A DNA stretch of 21,065 nt from a bacterium (GTDB lineage Bacteria; Chloroflexota; Dormibacteria; Aeolococcales; Bog-877), in assembly GCA_021798435.1 (NCBI GenBank), contig JAJZGN010000010.1:1-21065 (forward strand). The letters run 5' to 3'. The notes under the pieces were generated by a model. That model saw only the letters and a program-made list of their open reading frames with translations, made no database searches and was not told the DNA's origin. Of this stretch, positions 20,726 through 21,065 are shown one piece after another (positions within the stretch are counted from its first letter, which is position 1; every line of letters begins with the position of its first letter). Made by a program: the position numbers and the translations under genes.

Positions 20726-21065
20726 CGGCCCGGCTCCGCCGGGCTGGGCGTTTCTGGAGGAGGAGCTGGCCGCCCGCGGGACGATCCTCATCCAGGGGCA
20801 CCTGGACCAGCGGCTGGCCACCCACGCCGCCGCCCGGCTCATGGAGCGTGACGCCGTCTCGGACGCCCCGGCAAGCGTCCGCCTCTCCACCTCATCAGGG
20901 GAGGTCAGCGCCGCCCTGACTGTGATGGACACCATCGCCGCCCTCGGCGTCCCTACCGAGGTCACGGCGGTGGGGGCTGTGCAGGGCCCCGGCCTCGGGG
21001 TGCTGGCAGTCGCCGCCCGGCGGCTGGCCACCCCCAACTGCCAGCTTTCCTTCTCCTCCCCTCGA
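20718..21065 (+). CDS. ClpP-like protein lacking the catalytic Ser and His (3' truncated by window end)
   Basis: The GTG at 20718 opens a frame running to the window end, 116 residues visible. From about residue 21 it follows ClpP strand by strand: GTILIQGHLDQRLATHAAARL matches the N-terminal strand and helix, VRLSTSSGE matches the INSPGG region, VMDTIAALGVPTEVTAVGA matches the handle helix and the strand before the active Ser, and LATPNCQLSFSS matches the strand leading to His. Aligned to the neighbouring ClpP, Ser100 is Gly90 and His125 is Ser113, so it cannot be a normal Ser peptidase. It could be a ClpR-like structural partner of ClpP or a stand-alone binding protein. The C-terminal part is unseen. 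Confidence 0.75.
   Translation, partial: MADGPAPPGWAFLEEELAARGTILIQGHLDQRLATHAAARLMERDAVSDAPASVRLSTSSGEVSAALTVMDTIAALGVPTEVTAVGAVQGPGLGVLAVAARRLATPNCQLSFSSPR

Overview
The window is a high-GC bacterial chromosome segment, dense with genes and rich in GTG and TTG starts. Genes within operons are coupled by NTGA overlaps. Several genes point to an actinobacterial-type lineage: a DevS/DevR (DosS/DosR)-like pair with near-identical key residues, a PRPP synthase with a mycobacterial-style RKxKK loop, an ECF42-type sigma factor with its YCII/DGPF partner, and TANNNT boxes 6-7 bases before start codons that suggest leaderless transcripts. Other high-GC Terrabacteria (Chloroflexota, Dormibacterota and similar) cannot be excluded from sequence alone. 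No rRNA, tRNA, CRISPR array or insertion sequence was recognised.

Layout. Bases 2-190 hold the C-terminal end of a probable glycosyltransferase. Bases 323-1920 (minus) are a YCII protein followed by an ECF42-type sigma factor, behind a possible autoregulated promoter. About 590 bases without a convincing gene follow. Bases 2582-4662 (minus) are a CNNM/CorC-type CBS membrane protein followed by recO. Bases 4824-7177 (minus) are glmU-prs, making UDP-GlcNAc and PRPP. Bases 7237-9027 (minus) are a three-gene membrane redox operon: a previously uncalled 55-residue membrane peptide, a b6-type cytochrome b N-terminal half, and a membrane-anchored partner that is not a normal subunit IV. Bases 9176-11607 hold a crotonase-family protein, nth (endonuclease III), a blue-copper lipoprotein and a small lipoprotein.

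Bases 11631-17109 (minus) form an operon of polyferredoxin membrane protein, Fe-S flavoprotein of the GltD/NfnB type, PAS histidine kinase without its own regulator, and an SRPBCC protein. Divergent from it, 17249-19520 encodes a DevS-like sensor kinase that retains the haem-ligand His and the distal Tyr, with a DevR-like regulator. A DevR-box-like palindrome lies just upstream of the kinase. This reads as a redox or gas-responsive electron-transfer locus with two kinases and one regulator, recalling DosS/DosT/DosR.

Bases 19652-21065 hold clpP (intact catalytic triad) divergent from an XRE regulator. The regulator overlaps a ClpP-fold protein that has lost both the catalytic Ser and His and runs off the window. 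A tiny reading frame, possibly leaderless, sits in front of the XRE gene. The least described units are the ClpP / XRE / dead-ClpP locus, the Rieske-less cytochrome b operon, and the DevSR-linked polyferredoxin operon.
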